DNA of 64,000 nt from Streptomyces sp. NRRL F-4489 (lineage in GTDB: Bacteria; Actinomycetota; Actinomycetes; Streptomycetales; Streptomycetaceae): assembly GCF_001509485.1 (NCBI RefSeq), contig NZ_LLZI01000001.1, forward strand, positions 186,001-250,000. Direction: 5' to 3'. This document shows, in pieces, positions 54,712 to 62,964 of this stretch (positions within the stretch are counted from its first letter, which is position 1; each line of letters opens with the position of its first letter). The notes below the pieces were generated by a model. It ran no database searches, was not told where the DNA came from, and saw only the letters and a program-made list of their open reading frames with translations. A program made the position numbers and the translations under genes.

Positions 54712-55593
54712 ATGGCATACACAGCGGTGGATTACGGCGAGGTCAGCGTGCTGATCGGCGATCGGCTGGGCGCCTATCCGTACAGCAACTCCCTGCTCGT
54801 GCGCGGCGCGACGGCCTCGCTGGTCGTCGATCCGTCGTTGTCGCTCATCGCCTCCCCGCCACCCGCCGACCTGGTCCTCGTCAGCCATGCCCATGAGGAC
54901 CACATCGCCGGTATCGGCGGCTACGACATACCGGTCCACGTCCACCGCGACGACCTCCCCGGGCTGCGGTCCCGCGCCGCCCTGGTCGCCGGGTACGGTC
55001 TGCCGCCCGAGGCCGAGGCCGAGCTCGACAGAATGCTGCGGGACGACTTCCACGTGCAGGAGCGTCCGGACGCGAACGGGTTCGAGGACGGCACCGTCTT
55101 CGACCTCGGCGGGCGCACCGTGACCGTCGTGCACCTCCCCGGCCACACGGCGGGCCACTGCGGTTTCCTGATCGAGCCGGACGGCTTCCTCTTCGTGGCG
55201 GACATCGACCTGACGTCGTTCGGCCCGTACTACGGCGGCGCCGACAGCGACCTCGCCGACTTCGAGGCGTCGATGCGCCGGTGCCGCGAGATCGACGCGC
55301 GCTGGTACGGCACCGCGCACCAGAAGGGCGTGATCGAGGGGGCGCCGGAGTTCCGGCGCCGGCTCGACGCCTTCGCCGGCGTGGTGGAGAAACGCGACGC
55401 GGCACTCCTGGCCTTCCTCACCGAACCGCGGACCATCGACCAGATCGCCGACCACCGGCTGGTCTACCGCCCCCACGTCGAAGGCTCCCACGTCCAACCG
55501 GTGGAGCGCAGAACAGCGGAGCAGCACCTGCACCGCCTGCTGCGCCAAGGCCGCATCACGGAGGTGGAAAAGGGAAAGTTCCGCGCGACGTAG
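54712..55593 (+). CDS. MBL-fold metallo-hydrolase
   Basis: A 293-residue protein from ATG 54712 (CAGGTGG upstream). The metal-binding motif is LVLVSHAHEDHIAGIG (HxHxDH), with the third ligand in VVHLPGHTAGHCGFL and the bridging Asp in FVADIDLTSFGPYYGG; the last His is in GTAHQKG. The C-terminal 80 residues form a helical extension (TIDQIADHRLVYRP, HLHRLLRQGRITEVEKG) like the winged-helix tail of LACTB2-type hydrolases. It should hydrolyse a thioester or phosphoester; the substrate is unknown. It is cytosolic and transcribed alone. Confidence 0.92.
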   Translation: MAYTAVDYGEVSVLIGDRLGAYPYSNSLLVRGATASLVVDPSLSLIASPPPADLVLVSHAHEDHIAGIGGYDIPVHVHRDDLPGLRSRAALVAGYGLPPEAEAELDRMLRDDFHVQERPDANGFEDGTVFDLGGRTVTVVHLPGHTAGHCGFLIEPDGFLFVADIDLTSFGPYYGGADSDLADFEASMRRCREIDARWYGTAHQKGVIEGAPEFRRRLDAFAGVVEKRDAALLAFLTEPRTIDQIADHRLVYRPHVEGSHVQPVERRTAEQHLHRLLRQGRITEVEKGKFRAT

Positions 55594-55930
55594 GGCGATT
55601 GCCGCCTCGGGCCGCCCCTCCCGCGCGCCAGGCCGCCCCGCCCCGGTAAATCCGTTGACGCCCCTCCCGCCGCCCCTGTTGGCTGAAGTCCTCTGCTTCC
55701 TTCTCCTCGGGGGTGTTGATGGCCCGGCCCGCGCCGAGCGCGCCTCGCCGTACCGCGTAAAGTCCGTCCGCTCGGCCGCCGTTGCCGCGGCCGCCGGACG
55801 CGTTTCCGGTATTCCGCACCGCCCGCCGCCCCACGGCCCGTACGCCGTGCCGGTGCGCCTGGGCGCCCCGTCGAGGCCGCTCGGCCTGCTCTTGCTGTCC
55901 TGACCCACTTCTCAGCAAGGAGCACCCCGG
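55594..55930. other. 337-bp intergenic region
   Basis: No gene is supported here: frames are open on both strands but lack ribosome sites and family features. Only the AAGGAG ribosome site for the GTG at 55931 is clear, at the right end. Confidence 0.5.
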
Positions 55931-56287
55931 GTGTCCCACCCCAACCTCCCCGGCCCCACCCCCGCGCCGGACACCTTCGCCTGCGCCTGGTGCGGCCTGA
56001 CCGCCCCCGACGGCGCCGGGCGCGACCACTGCCCCTCGTGCCTGCACGCCCGGCACGTCCTGGACCGCGTGGCGGGCGGCCCGAGCGCCTGCCGCGGCCG
56101 GATGGCGCCGATCGCGATCGCGGTGGCGGGCAGCGGCGACTGGCGGCTCATCCACCGCTGCCTCGGCTGCGACGAGCTGACCGCCAGCCCGGTCCGCCCC
56201 GACGACAACCAGCTGGTCCTGATGCGTACGGCCGTCCGGCCGCTGGCCGAGCCGCCGTTCCCGCTCGAAGCGTTCGGCGCCCTCTGA
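55931..56287 (+). CDS. RNHCP-type zinc-binding protein, divergent copy
   Basis: A 118-residue protein from GTG 55931 with AAGGAG upstream. It shows the RNHCP layout: FACAWCGLTAP (CxxC), then GRDHCPSCLHARHVLDR, where the family RNHCP is changed to RDHCP, a single Cys in GGPSACRGRMAPI, DWRLIHRCLGCDEL (CxxC) and RPDDNQL. The paired Cys and His residues should bind zinc, giving a small treble-clef-like fold. Family function is unknown. A close relative follows 26 bp downstream, so this is a tandem pair from duplication. Confidence 0.88.
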   Translation: MSHPNLPGPTPAPDTFACAWCGLTAPDGAGRDHCPSCLHARHVLDRVAGGPSACRGRMAPIAIAVAGSGDWRLIHRCLGCDELTASPVRPDDNQLVLMRTAVRPLAEPPFPLEAFGAL

Positions 56288-56313
56288 CCACTCCCGGAAG
56301 GAGGGAACGCACC

Positions 56314-56820
56314 ATGCCGCGACGCACCACCCCGCGCGCCCCCGGCCACCCCCGGCGCCCGCAGCGCGCCAAAACCGTCCTGCACGGCCAGGGCGGCCAC
56401 CGGGCGCACGCCTTCCGCTGCGCGGGCTGCCGCCTGGAAGTGCCCTCGGACGCGCCGGGCACCGCCCACCGCAACCACTGCCCGCACTGCCTGGCCAGCC
56501 GCCACCTCGACCACAGGGTCCCCGGTGACCGCGCCGCGGACTGCGGCGGCCGCATGGCGGCGCTGGGCCTGGCGGTCCGGCCGGACGGCGAATGGCAGCT
56601 CGTTCACGAATGCCTGGCGTGCGGTCAGCTCAGCGCCAACCGCATCGCGGGGGACGACAACCCGCTGGCGCTGGTGCGACTGGCCCTCGCACCGCTCAGG
56701 GACCGCACGCTTGCCGAGGGGGTGTTGCGCAGCCTGCATGCCCTCCATGCCCTGCACGGCAGCGGCGGCGCCAGCGGCGAGACCAACGGGACGACATTTC
56801 CCATAACGCCTGTTGCGTAA
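56314..56820 (+). CDS. RNHCP domain protein
   Basis: A 168-residue protein from ATG 56314 with GGAAGGAGGG upstream. After a basic leader of about 35 residues (MPRRTTPRAPGHPRRPQRAK) it carries the canonical family blocks FRCAGCRLEV, HRNHCPHCLASRHLD, GDRAADCGGRMAAL, WQLVHECLACGQLSANRIAG and DDNPLALVRLAL. A 45-residue tail follows. Compared with the first copy it keeps RNHCP and NRIAGDDN intact, so it is probably the ancestral-type member. The basic leader could contact nucleic acid; this is inference. Confidence 0.92.
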   Translation: MPRRTTPRAPGHPRRPQRAKTVLHGQGGHRAHAFRCAGCRLEVPSDAPGTAHRNHCPHCLASRHLDHRVPGDRAADCGGRMAALGLAVRPDGEWQLVHECLACGQLSANRIAGDDNPLALVRLALAPLRDRTLAEGVLRSLHALHALHGSGGASGETNGTTFPITPVA

Positions 56821-56883
56821 ATTCCGGCGAGTCGATACGTTGCCGCTGTTCTCCGTACTCAGGGATGGAAGGCCGGGATCACC

Positions 56884-58218
56884 ATGGACGACGTTGCAGC
56901 GAGCGGGGCCGGCTTCGCCGGTGTGACGTACTCGGCGTTCAGCGGCTGGGCCGACCGGCCCAGCCAGTTCGCGCCGATGCTGGAGGGGGAGCTCAGCTGC
57001 GATATCGCCGTCGTCGGGGGCGGCTACGCCGGTATGGCGGCGGCGCTGCGGCTGGCCGAGCGCGGCGCCGATGTGGTCCTGCTGGAGTCCGGGTTCTGCG
57101 GTTGGGGCGGCAGTTCGCGCAACGCCGGGTACCTCTCGAACGCGCTGGCCGGCGACCCTCAGCTCCTGCGCACGCTGTACGCGCGCCGGCTGCCGGCGCT
57201 CATCCGCTACGCGGACCGGGCGGCCCATTTCACCGAGGAGCTGATCGGACGGCTCGCCCTCGACTGCGACTACGAGGCGACGGGCAACGTCATCGCCGCC
57301 GTCTCCCCGGGACAGCTCCGGCGCACCAAGCGGAACGCCGAGATCCTCCGGGGCGCGGGGGCGGATGTGGAATTCGTCGAGGGCCGCGACTTCGGCCTGC
57401 CGGCGACGTTCCTCGGCGGCGTCTTCGAGCGGGCCGGCGGGTTGCTGAACCCCGGCAAGTTCGCGCTCGGGCTGCGCGACGCGCTTCTCGCCTCGGGCGT
57501 GCGGACGCACGAGCGGACCGCCGTGCGCGCGATCGAGCCCCAAGCGCCGGGAGCCGTCGTCAGCACCACCGGAGGCCGCGTCCGCGCCGAACGCGTGGTG
57601 CTGGCCACCAACGCCTACTCCCGCGACCTGGCGATCGCCCCGAGGTGGCTGGCGACGCCGGTCTGGACCAGCTTGGTCGAAACCGAACCCCTCGCGCCCG
57701 AGCGCCTGGCCGCGACCGGCTGGACCAGGCGCGTCGGCATCATCACCCCGCACACGATCCTGGAGAACTACCGGCCCACACCACGCGGCACGATCATGTT
57801 CGGAACCCGCCGGCTGCGGACGGCGCCCGGCGCACTGGGCGCCCGCGAACCGGACGACGCGGTCGTGGCGGACCTCGTCCGCGGCTTCCACGAGCGGTTC
57901 CCCTCGCTCGGCGACGTCGCACCGCGGCGTGCCTGGGGCGGCTGGATCGCGATGACGTCATCGCTGCTGCCGATCGCCGGAGAGGCGGCGAAGAACGTCT
58001 TCTACGCCATCGGCTGCAACGGCCACGGCCTCGCCCAGTCCCCTTACCTCGGCACCCTGCTCGCGGACCGGCTCGCCGGCGACCGGACGCACGAAGACCT
58101 CGCCGCCGTATGGCGTACCCGGCCGCGGTTCGCCCCGCCCGTCTTCAGCGCGCCGGCGCTGCACGCCGCCTGGACGATCGACCGCGTCTCGGACCGCTTC
58201 CAGCGCCGCAGGGGCTGA
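56884..58218 (+). CDS. FAD-dependent oxidoreductase (DadA/glycine-oxidase type)
   Basis: A 444-residue protein from ATG 56884. The dinucleotide-binding motif is CDIAVVGGGYAGMAAALRLAE, followed by WGGSSRNAGYLS, the loop that holds the flavin in DAO-type amine oxidases. VVLATNAYSRDL and the C-terminal FYAIGCNGHGLAQSPYLG are also typical. It should oxidise a secondary amine or amino acid to an imine. It is convergent with ridA, an imine deaminase gene; the two would fit one catabolic route with the PhyH dioxygenase. The 30-residue segment before the fold is common in gamma-glutamylputrescine oxidase relatives. Confidence 0.92.
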   Translation: MDDVAASGAGFAGVTYSAFSGWADRPSQFAPMLEGELSCDIAVVGGGYAGMAAALRLAERGADVVLLESGFCGWGGSSRNAGYLSNALAGDPQLLRTLYARRLPALIRYADRAAHFTEELIGRLALDCDYEATGNVIAAVSPGQLRRTKRNAEILRGAGADVEFVEGRDFGLPATFLGGVFERAGGLLNPGKFALGLRDALLASGVRTHERTAVRAIEPQAPGAVVSTTGGRVRAERVVLATNAYSRDLAIAPRWLATPVWTSLVETEPLAPERLAATGWTRRVGIITPHTILENYRPTPRGTIMFGTRRLRTAPGALGAREPDDAVVADLVRGFHERFPSLGDVAPRRAWGGWIAMTSSLLPIAGEAAKNVFYAIGCNGHGLAQSPYLGTLLADRLAGDRTHEDLAAVWRTRPRFAPPVFSAPALHAAWTIDRVSDRFQRRRG

Positions 58219-58329
58219 CGACCGGGCGCGGTCCGGGACGGGCCGGGGCGCGCACGCCGGCGAACCGAGCCGGAGCCGCCGACGTGCCTGGGACAGCGGA
58301 GAAGGCGGGAGAAGCCTCTCGGTGCTGTT

Positions 58330-58731
58330 CTACGTACCGCTCCCGGCCACCGCGACCGCGCGGATCTCGACCAGCAGTCCCGGAAGAGCCAGCTGGGACA
58401 CCCCGACCGCGGTCCACGACGGATACCGATCGGTGAGGTACTCGTCCTTGACCCGGGCGAAGGCCGGCATATCGCCCCGGAGATCGGTGTGGAACGTGGT
58501 CAGTTCCACGATGTCGCGCAGGCACGCTCCGGCGGCTTCGAGGACGTTCCGCACCCCGTCGAACGCGAGCCGGGCCTGGGCTTCCATCCCCGCGGCGGGC
58601 GTCAGGGTGGTGGCGTCGATCCCCGTCTGGCCCGAGACCCAGATCAGATCACCGGCGCGGGTCGCCTGCGAGAAGTGCAGCCTGTCGTACAGCGCCTGGG
58701 TGGCACCCGGATTGGCCAAATGGCGTTTCAT
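58330..58731 (-). CDS. RidA family enamine/imine deaminase
   Basis: A 133-residue protein from ATG 58731. It shows the YjgF/RidA fold blocks YDRLHFSQATRAGDLIWVSGQTG, ARLAFDGVRNVLEAAGA, IVELTTFHTDL and PSWTAVGVSQLALPGLLVEI, ending EIRAVA with the conserved Arg that binds the carboxylate. RidA proteins hydrolyse reactive enamines and imines formed by amine oxidases or PLP enzymes. It is 29 bp downstream of the PhyH gene (likely co-transcribed) and tail-to-tail with the FAD amine oxidase, a plausible source of its substrate. Confidence 0.93.
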   Translation of the reverse strand: MKRHLANPGATQALYDRLHFSQATRAGDLIWVSGQTGIDATTLTPAAGMEAQARLAFDGVRNVLEAAGACLRDIVELTTFHTDLRGDMPAFARVKDEYLTDRYPSWTAVGVSQLALPGLLVEIRAVAVAGSGT

Positions 58732-58760
58732 CGCGCGGAGTTCCCCTCCCGGGCGGACGG

Positions 58761-59654
58761 TCAGAGCAGTTGGCGGAAGACGGGTGAGCGGAACGGGTCC
58801 CCCGGCTTCAGCTTCGCCATCTCCTCGGCGAAGAGGGTGCCGTTGCGGGCGAAGTGCTGGTTGGTCTCAGGGAGGGGGCGGAACGTGGCGTCGTCGCCGA
58901 AGAAGCGCAGGACCAGCGTGTGGCGGTCCGGGCAGCCGGCGTCGACCTGCGCGCCGCCGTGCAGTGAGCGGGGATGGAGCAGGACGACATCGCCGGGCTC
59001 GGTGGCCCAGGAGAGCACGTCGTAGGCGTCCGGGTCGCGGGCGAGTTCGGCGTCGATGTGCGGCAGGCGCGGCAGTGCGCCGCCGCCGTGGAGGGGTTCG
59101 GTCGGGTCGTCGGGGTCGGCGAAGGTGGTCCCGTCGTACTGGATGCCTTGGTGGGAACCGCGGATGATTTCCAGCGAGTTCGCTTTCGGGAGCGCCTGGA
59201 AGCTGATCCAGGCATTGGCCCAGTGCTCGCCGGCCCAGGGCAGGTAGGCGGTGTCCTGGTGCCAGGCGGTGCGGCCGCCTCGTCCGCCGGCCTTGAGGAA
59301 GATCTCCTCGGCGAAGTACCACACGTGCTCGGAGCCCCACACCTCGCTGAGCAGCTGGCCGAACGGCAGCGACGAGACCATCGCGTCCAGCCGGGGCTTG
59401 GCGAGCGGGTTGGCGTTGTCGACGTGCGACTGCTGCTCGGTGCCGTTGAACATCCGCGTCGCGTTGGGGCCGGGGTGGTCGACGGCCCAGTCGTACGCCT
59501 CCCGGCACCGCGCGAGCTGCGCCTGGTCCAGGCAGCCCTCCAGGAGGACCGCACCGTCGCCCCGCAACGCTTCCCCTGCCGAACCTGCGGAACCTGCCGA
59601 ACCTTCCGAACGTCCGGAACCCGCCGAACCCCTTGACCCTGCTGACTCGTGCAT
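58761..59654 (-). CDS. Phytanoyl-CoA dioxygenase family protein
   Basis: A 297-residue protein from ATG 59654 with GGGAGG upstream. The first 28 residues are a Ser/Ala/Gly low-complexity repeat (SAGSAGSAG) encoded by degenerate short DNA repeats. The double-stranded beta-helix follows with the Fe(II) ligands in AWHQDTAYLPW (HxD) and the distal His in RSLHGGAQVDAG, then the 2-oxoglutarate Arg region (HTLVLRFFGDD). It would hydroxylate a small substrate such as an amino acid derivative. It heads a two-gene operon with ridA and is divergent from a TetR gene that probably controls it. Confidence 0.9.
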   Translation of the reverse strand: MHESAGSRGSAGSGRSEGSAGSAGSAGEALRGDGAVLLEGCLDQAQLARCREAYDWAVDHPGPNATRMFNGTEQQSHVDNANPLAKPRLDAMVSSLPFGQLLSEVWGSEHVWYFAEEIFLKAGGRGGRTAWHQDTAYLPWAGEHWANAWISFQALPKANSLEIIRGSHQGIQYDGTTFADPDDPTEPLHGGGALPRLPHIDAELARDPDAYDVLSWATEPGDVVLLHPRSLHGGAQVDAGCPDRHTLVLRFFGDDATFRPLPETNQHFARNGTLFAEEMAKLKPGDPFRSPVFRQLL

Positions 59655-59751
59655 CGGTTTGCCTCCCGTGCGTCAGGTGGTGGAAGCACCGTACGAGCCC
59701 GCCACCATTCACACAACACTCGTTACGTTAATCCTGTGGGAGAATCGGCGA

Positions 59752-60447
59752 ATGTCCGAAAACCCGACCCGACGAGTGAGCGGCGACAGCGGAAGCGGAC
59801 CGGCGGTGCGCCGCGGCCGGCCGACCGGCGACCACGAGGCGAAGCGGGCCGAACTGCTGAAGGCGGCGGCCTCCGTGATCGCGCAGGAGGGCTACGCCCA
59901 CACCTCACTGCGCAAAGTGGCCCAGCGCGCGGGGTGCACGACCGGGGCGGTGACGTACTACTTCGCCAACAAGGAGGAACTGGTCACCGCGTTGGCCGAG
60001 ACCCGGTTCGACAGCTTCGACGCGATGATCGCGAGCGGCCGGCGCCGGACAGACAAGCCAGACATCAGGGCGATCCTGGAACGGTGGCTGTCCCGGACCA
60101 CCGACGATGCCGAGTTCTGGCCCGTGATGTCCCAACTCCTGCTCCACGCACGGTACGAACCAGGCTTCGCCGCCCTCATCGAACGGCGCTACGCCCGCCT
60201 CCGCGAGGTGCTCGCCTCACTCCTCGCCACGGGGCAGGCGCAGGGAACCGTCCGCGACGACATCCCCGCCGACCTGCTCGCCGACCAGCTGGGCGCCATC
60301 GGCGACGGCTGGATGGTGATGTTTCCCATCGAGCCCGAAAGGTTCACACCCACTCGCGTGCAGGCTCTCCTCGACGCCGCCGTCACGCTGATCTCACCGC
60401 CCGGGAGCGCGCGGCGGGGGTCCCAGGCGGAGCCCTCCGGAAGGTGA
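59752..60447 (+). CDS. TetR-family transcriptional regulator
   Basis: A 231-residue protein from ATG 59752. A 25-residue leader precedes the HTH (ELLKAAASVIAQEGYAHTSL, RKVAQRAGCTTGAVTYYFAN). The ligand domain covers about 80-215 with a Trp-rich helix (FWPVMSQLLLHARYEPG) and ends in a short disordered tail. It is divergent from the PhyH-ridA operon across 97 bp. That gap contains an AT-rich stretch (ACTCGTTACGTTAATCC, about 59719-59735) that is the likely operator, though no clean palindrome is visible. Repression relieved by an amine-type ligand is a reasonable guess. Confidence 0.92.
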   Translation: MSENPTRRVSGDSGSGPAVRRGRPTGDHEAKRAELLKAAASVIAQEGYAHTSLRKVAQRAGCTTGAVTYYFANKEELVTALAETRFDSFDAMIASGRRRTDKPDIRAILERWLSRTTDDAEFWPVMSQLLLHARYEPGFAALIERRYARLREVLASLLATGQAQGTVRDDIPADLLADQLGAIGDGWMVMFPIEPERFTPTRVQALLDAAVTLISPPGSARRGSQAEPSGR

Positions 60448-60531
60448 CGTGACCGGCCAGGGGGCGGTCGCCGGCCACAGGGCCGTGAAGGCCGGGGCCA
60501 AGGACTGTCGAAGGCTCGGCGGTAGCCCGGC

Positions 60532-61542
60532 CTACCGGGAGCCCGCCACAGGCGGCTGCTTGTAGAAGGACTCCGCCAGGTAGGCGGTCTCGTGCGGCTG
60601 GTAGGGCTCCTCCAAGTAGGCGGCCTCGTCTTCGTCGAGTTCGACGTCCACCGCGGCGACCGCGTCGGCCAGCTGGGCCGGCTTGGTGACCCCGACGATG
60701 GGCGAGGTCACCACCGGGTTGCGCATGACCCAGGCCAGGGCGACCTGGGCCGGGGACAGACCCCGTTTGCCCGCGATCTCGTGGACGCGCTCGGCCACTG
60801 CCTGGTCCTCGTCGCGGTAGAGGATCTTGCCGCCCGGGTCGGTCTCGGCACGCGCCGTGGCGGTGTCCTGGGCCCGCGTCAGCCTGCCCCGCGCCAGCGG
60901 GCTCCACGGGATCACGCCGATGCCCTGGTCGGCGCAGAGCGGGAGCATCTCCCGCTCTGCTTCTCGGTGGATGAGGTTGTAGTGGTCCTGCATCGACACG
61001 AACCGGGTCCAGCCGTTCAGGTCAGCCAGGTACAGGGCCTTGGCGAACTGCCAGGCGTGCATGGAAGAGGCCCCGATGTAACGGACCTTCCCGGACTTGA
61101 CCGCGTCGTGCAGCGCCTCGAGGGTTTCCTCGATCGGGGTGTCGTAGTCCCAGCGGTGGATCTGGTACAGGTCGATGTAGTCGGTCCCCAGTCGCTTCAG
61201 GGAGGCGTCGAGCTCGGCGAAGATCGCCTTGCGGGACAGCCCGGCGCCGTTCGGTTCGGGGCGCATCCGCATCCAGACCTTGGTGGAGAGAACGACCTCC
61301 TCGCGCCGGGTGAAGTCCTTGACCGCCTGGCCGACGATCTCCTCGCTGCTTCCGGCGCTGTACCCATTGGCCGTGTCGAGGAAATTGACGCCGCTCTCGA
61401 GGGCCTGCTTGATGATGTCCCGGCTGGCGTCCGCGCCCAGCGACCAGGGCTCGCCGCCCCGGTCCGGCTCGCCGAAGCTCATGCAGCCGAGGGTGATGGC
61501 GGAGACTTCCAGTCCGGTCGTCCCGAGTTTGATGTACCGCAT
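60532..61542 (-). CDS. Aldo/keto reductase
   Basis: A 336-residue protein. ATG 61542 (MRYIKLGTTGLEVSAITLGC) is the family start, and the upstream extension of the frame runs through the operator. TIM-barrel blocks are FLDTANGYSAGSSEEIVGQA (Asp and Tyr of the catalytic tetrad), STKVWM (Lys), DYIDLYQIHRWD (His) and IGVIPWSPLARGRL. NADPH-dependent reduction of a carbonyl compound is expected. The TAGGTT -10 lies 7 bp before the ATG, so the mRNA should be leaderless; a MerR-type operator sits in the 19-bp spacer upstream. Confidence 0.93.
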   Translation of the reverse strand: MRYIKLGTTGLEVSAITLGCMSFGEPDRGGEPWSLGADASRDIIKQALESGVNFLDTANGYSAGSSEEIVGQAVKDFTRREEVVLSTKVWMRMRPEPNGAGLSRKAIFAELDASLKRLGTDYIDLYQIHRWDYDTPIEETLEALHDAVKSGKVRYIGASSMHAWQFAKALYLADLNGWTRFVSMQDHYNLIHREAEREMLPLCADQGIGVIPWSPLARGRLTRAQDTATARAETDPGGKILYRDEDQAVAERVHEIAGKRGLSPAQVALAWVMRNPVVTSPIVGVTKPAQLADAVAAVDVELDEDEAAYLEEPYQPHETAYLAESFYKQPPVAGSR

Positions 61543-61549
61543 GCGTCCG

Positions 61550-61580
61550 AACCTAGGGGTTGGAGTGCGCTCCAACGCAA
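61550..61580 (-). promoter_or_regulatory. MerR-type operator and promoter of the aldo/keto reductase
   Basis: Minus-strand TTGCGT (61575-61580) and TAGGTT (61550-61555) are 19 bp apart. The dyad GTTGGAG-TGCG-CTCCAAC (61559-61576) with perfect 7-bp arms sits between them. This is the classic MerR activator layout. The operator differs from the one at 4642-4663, and no MerR gene is near, so the regulator acts from elsewhere in the genome. Confidence 0.8.
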
Positions 61581-61745
61581 TACGTCTCGGTCCGGAATTC
61601 GCCAGGCGTGTGGCAGGTGCGCCCGGTCAGGTTCCGACCGTTTCGGCCAGACGTACCAGAGAACCCAGTGGTTGGTCCGGGCGGCGGTATCGCGGCGCTC
61701 GCGACGGCGCCCCTACCCCCGCCATCTCCTGGTTCGGAGAAGAGT

Positions 61746-62234
61746 TCAGTGGTGTTCGGTCGCTCGCCGGCCTGCCTGGCCCAGGGCAAGAAGGATGAGG
61801 AGGGCGAAGGCGGCCATGGCCGTGCAGGTACGGGCGTCGTTGAACAGTTCCCAGCGGCTGAGGATCTTCGCATAGCCGGCCGGTGGCGCGGTGGCGGCCC
61901 ACTGCTTGATGCGGCCGTTGATCGGGACGTTCCCGAACCGGGTGATCAGGAAGGAGGTGATGGTGAGGAACGCTGCCGCGGCGGTGAGGACTCGGGCCCG
62001 TTCGCGCGTCAGGGCGGCCAGAGCGACGGCGCTGAGAGCCGAGACGGCCATCGCCCCCTGCATGGTGATCCTGTTCATCTTCATCAGCTCGGTGTGGAAG
62101 TCGAGTCTCATCTCGACCGGCACGGAGTTGAAGGTGGGGACGAGGTTCGCGGCGCCGTAGCCGAAGGCTCCGGCGAGCAGGCCGGTGGAGAGCAGGGACA
62201 GGGCCAGCAGGAGGCGGGTGCGCGGCTGGTTCAT
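61746..62234 (-). CDS. DUF1772-type membrane protein
   Basis: A 162-residue protein from ATG 62234, overlapping the stop of the upstream gene (ATGA). Four hydrophobic segments are visible: LLALSLLSTGLLAGAFGYGA, MQGAMAVSALSAVALAAL, VLTAAAAFLTITSFLI and a C-terminal AAFALLILLAL. The loop ITRFGNVPINGRIKQW with NxPINxxxxxW, and the W.LFNDART segment, are the DUF1772 (anthrone-oxygenase-like) signature. Some relatives take part in polyketide oxidation, but most are uncharacterised. It is translationally coupled to the mycothiol-type enzyme. Confidence 0.85.
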   Translation of the reverse strand: MNQPRTRLLLALSLLSTGLLAGAFGYGAANLVPTFNSVPVEMRLDFHTELMKMNRITMQGAMAVSALSAVALAALTRERARVLTAAAAFLTITSFLITRFGNVPINGRIKQWAATAPPAGYAKILSRWELFNDARTCTAMAAFALLILLALGQAGRRATEHH

Positions 62235-62893
62235 GCTTGCCCGGCGGGTTGGGTGAAGCGGTCGCCGGGTGCTCCTTGGAGTTTGCCGGCGGGAAGCCTG
62301 CGGCCGTAGGCCAGCAGCAGGAGGTCTTGGGCGGTGCCGGACACGGGCGCTCCGGAGCCGTAGGACCAGTCGAGGTCCTCGGCGCACAGCCGCACTCCGT
62401 CGAGGTCGGCACCGAAGAACTTAAGGCCGCTGGGCCGGATGCCGTCGAGCAGGATGCGCAGCCGGTCCTCGGGTACGCGCCGGTCGAGGCCGAGGGCGAC
62501 GGTGATGTCCAGTCCGTGCACGACGTCGTGGCCGAGCGCCGCCGCGAGTCCGCCGACCGGTGGCGTCCAGGGATGGTGCGCGTTGTCCCGCAGGAAGGCC
62601 GCGAGTGCGGTGGTGGAATGGGCCGCCGCGTCCCGGCGCGCGACCCTGTCGGTCATCCGGTGAAGGCTGCCGCGTGCCTTGGCCAGCTCGCCGAGTGTCG
62701 CGGGCAAGGAGAGGCGGAAGCCCATCGTCATATGCGCCGCGACCTCGCGAACGCGCCAACCCGCGCAGAGGCTCCGCTCGTTCCACTGGTCGGTGCGCAA
62801 CGTGTCGAAAAGGTCGGCCAGTTCCCGGCGCTCCGCCGCGATCGCCGCCCTGATCCCGGCCTTCTTCCCCTTGCGGGCTGTCGCGTTGTCCAT
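62231..62893 (-). CDS. Maleylpyruvate isomerase-family (mycothiol-dependent, DinB-like) protein
   Basis: A 220-residue protein from ATG 62893; an in-frame ATG at 62959 would run into the LysR promoter and is less likely. The N-terminal DinB-like four-helix bundle has ERRELADLFDTLRTDQWNE, SLCAGWRVREVAAHMTMG (metal His after VREVAAH), and ALGHDVVHGLDITVAL providing further His ligands. The C-terminal part resembles the SCP2-like half of MDMPI proteins. These act with mycothiol in thiol-dependent isomerisation or detoxification. It is coupled to DUF1772 and divergent from the LysR gene. Confidence 0.88.
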   Translation of the reverse strand: MDNATARKGKKAGIRAAIAAERRELADLFDTLRTDQWNERSLCAGWRVREVAAHMTMGFRLSLPATLGELAKARGSLHRMTDRVARRDAAAHSTTALAAFLRDNAHHPWTPPVGGLAAALGHDVVHGLDITVALGLDRRVPEDRLRILLDGIRPSGLKFFGADLDGVRLCAEDLDWSYGSGAPVSGTAQDLLLLAYGRRLPAGKLQGAPGDRFTQPAGQA

Positions 62894-62950
62894 GTGATCA
62901 AGTCTGCGACCGAGGGATCGATACGGCCAGTAGATAGTTCTGCTGCTCTC

Positions 62951-62956
62951 TAGAAT
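62951..62956 (+). promoter_or_regulatory. -10 element of the LysR gene (leaderless start)
   Basis: TAGAAT ends 8 bp before the ATG at 62965, and no ribosome site lies between, so transcription should begin at the start codon. TTCT and AGAA flank it as a small dyad around 62937-62954 that might be the LysR box, also facing the divergent mycothiol-type gene. Confidence 0.5.
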
Positions 62957-62964
62957 CATCGCTT

